In this document: positions 6,423 to 7,006 of the stretch, piece by piece | How positions within the stretch are numbered: the stretch's first letter is position 1 | How the letters are laid out: every line of letters begins with the position of its first letter | NCBI GenBank assembly: GCA_944384475.1 | Contig: CALWTN010000057.1 | Location: forward strand, 1 to 7,006 | Reading direction: 5' to 3' | Source of the DNA: an uncultured Clostridia bacterium | Lineage (GTDB): Bacteria; Bacillota; Clostridia; Christensenellales; UBA1242 | Length of the DNA: 7,006 bases | Notes under the pieces: generated by a model | The model's input: only the letters and a program-made list of their open reading frames with translations | Database searches by the model: none | Told to the model about the DNA's origin: nothing | Position numbers and translations under genes: made by a program

Positions 6423-7006
6423 TTTGTTAATTTTTTCTTCAAAACCAAAATTTTATTTCTAATTTCAATCGCTCTTTCAAAATCCAGCGAGTTGGATGCC
6501 AGTTTCATCATAGCCGTAAGTCTTTCAATTTCGGCTGGGATATCTTTTTTAGCAATATCATCATAGCCAAGTTTTTTGGTGATTTCAAGTGTGTTTTTAA
6601 CATTTTTTCTGATTGTGGTTGGAGTGATATTATGCTGCTTGTTATACTGCATTTGAATTTCTCGCCTGCGATGAGTTTCGTCAATCGCCCTGCGCATAGA
6701 ATCGGTGATTTCATCAGCATACATGATCGCCCTGCCGTTAGCATTTCTTGCAACCCTGCCCACGGTTTGAATAAGTGCCCCTTCACTTCGCAAAAAGCCT
6801 TCTTTGTCGGCATCCAAAATTGCCACAAGTTCAACTTCTGGCATATCCAACCCTTCACGCAAAAGATTGATGCCCACAAGCACATCAAATTCTCCGCTTC
6901 GCAAGCCGTTGATAATCTCCACCCTTTCCATGGTGTCAATTTCGCTGTGAAGATACTTAACTTTAAACTTTCTGTCGCCCAAGTATGTTGTCAAACTTTC
7001 TGCCAT
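6413..7006 (-). CDS. uvrB: UvrB, damage-verification subunit of UvrABC, C-terminal part only
   Basis: UvrB verifies the lesion handed over by UvrA and recruits UvrC for incision. The window holds the last 197 codons of a protein that is usually about 660 residues, so the gene continues past the right edge. The Met at 7006 is internal and matches the family MAE-LT-YL segment; it is not the true start. Fragment positions: helicase motif V region [14 protein letters not shown] at 45-58, [16 protein letters not shown] at 60-75, motif [11 protein letters not shown] at 80-88, and [16 protein letters not shown] at 96-111. The linker HNITPTTI is at 125-132. The C-terminal UVR domain, which contacts UvrC, covers about 157-193 and includes [13 protein letters not shown] at 174-186. 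Motif VI has Val where the family normally has Ala (GRAARN), but both Arg are kept. It is the first visible gene of the uvrBA operon. Confidence 0.97.
   Translation of the reverse strand: MAESLTTYLGDRKFKVKYLHSEIDTMERVEIINGLRSGEFDVLVGINLLREGLDMPEVELVAILDADKEGFLRSEGALIQTVGRVARNANGRAIMYADEITDSMRRAIDETHRRREIQMQYNKQHNITPTTIRKNVKNTLEITKKLGYDDIAKKDIPAEIERLTAMMKLASNSLDFERAIEIRNKILVLKKKLTKKG

Noticed and set aside
6508..6939. 143-residue minus-strand frame overlapping uvrB
   Set aside because: It is an out-of-frame reading of uvrB, whose correct frame carries the conserved helicase and UVR motifs.

Overview
This window is a bacterial chromosomal segment with all five recognisable genes on the minus strand. 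In transcription order, right to left, they are uvrB (3' end only), uvrA, a YycJ/WalJ-type metallo-beta-lactamase-fold gene, a lipoprotein HtrA-like serine protease gene, and a long uncharacterised gene that leaves the window at the left edge. The DNA is AT-rich, the four stop codons in view are TAA, and TGG encodes Trp, so the standard code is used. AT richness, G-rich Shine-Dalgarno sequences, and a yycJ gene followed directly by htrA (the order at the end of the walRK/yyc operon in Bacillus relatives) all suggest a low-GC Bacillota, probably Clostridia-like. That assignment is inference; there is no rRNA or other firm taxonomic marker.

Right part (3573-7006): uvrB and uvrA are the first two subunits of UvrABC nucleotide excision repair. 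They are separated by 2 bp, and the uvrA ribosome binding site lies inside the last codons of uvrB, so the two are very probably one operon with coupled translation. UvrA looks complete and has every expected ATPase and zinc motif. UvrB is cut by the window edge and keeps only its C-terminal helicase motifs and UVR domain.

Middle part (1709-3534): a YycJ/WalJ-like hydrolase and a membrane-anchored HtrA/DegP-like protease follow with short gaps of 38 and 35 bp. The yycJ-like gene has no visible Shine-Dalgarno sequence. A good promoter match lies just upstream, spaced so that transcription would begin at or next to the ATG, which suggests a leaderless mRNA. At the yycJ-htrA junction a 10-bp perfect inverted repeat, extendable to 13 bp with one G.U pair, would pair the htrA start codon with sequence right after the yycJ stop codon. 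This could be a translational coupling or heat-responsive switch.

Left part (1-1708): a strong extended -10 promoter, overlapped by a perfect 14-bp palindrome, drives a gene with at least 547 codons. Its product is predicted to be soluble, charged and mostly helical, and I do not recognise it. It is the least explained item in the window. No rRNA, tRNA, CRISPR array, insertion sequence or clear intrinsic terminator was seen, and no stretch over 300 bases lacks a gene.
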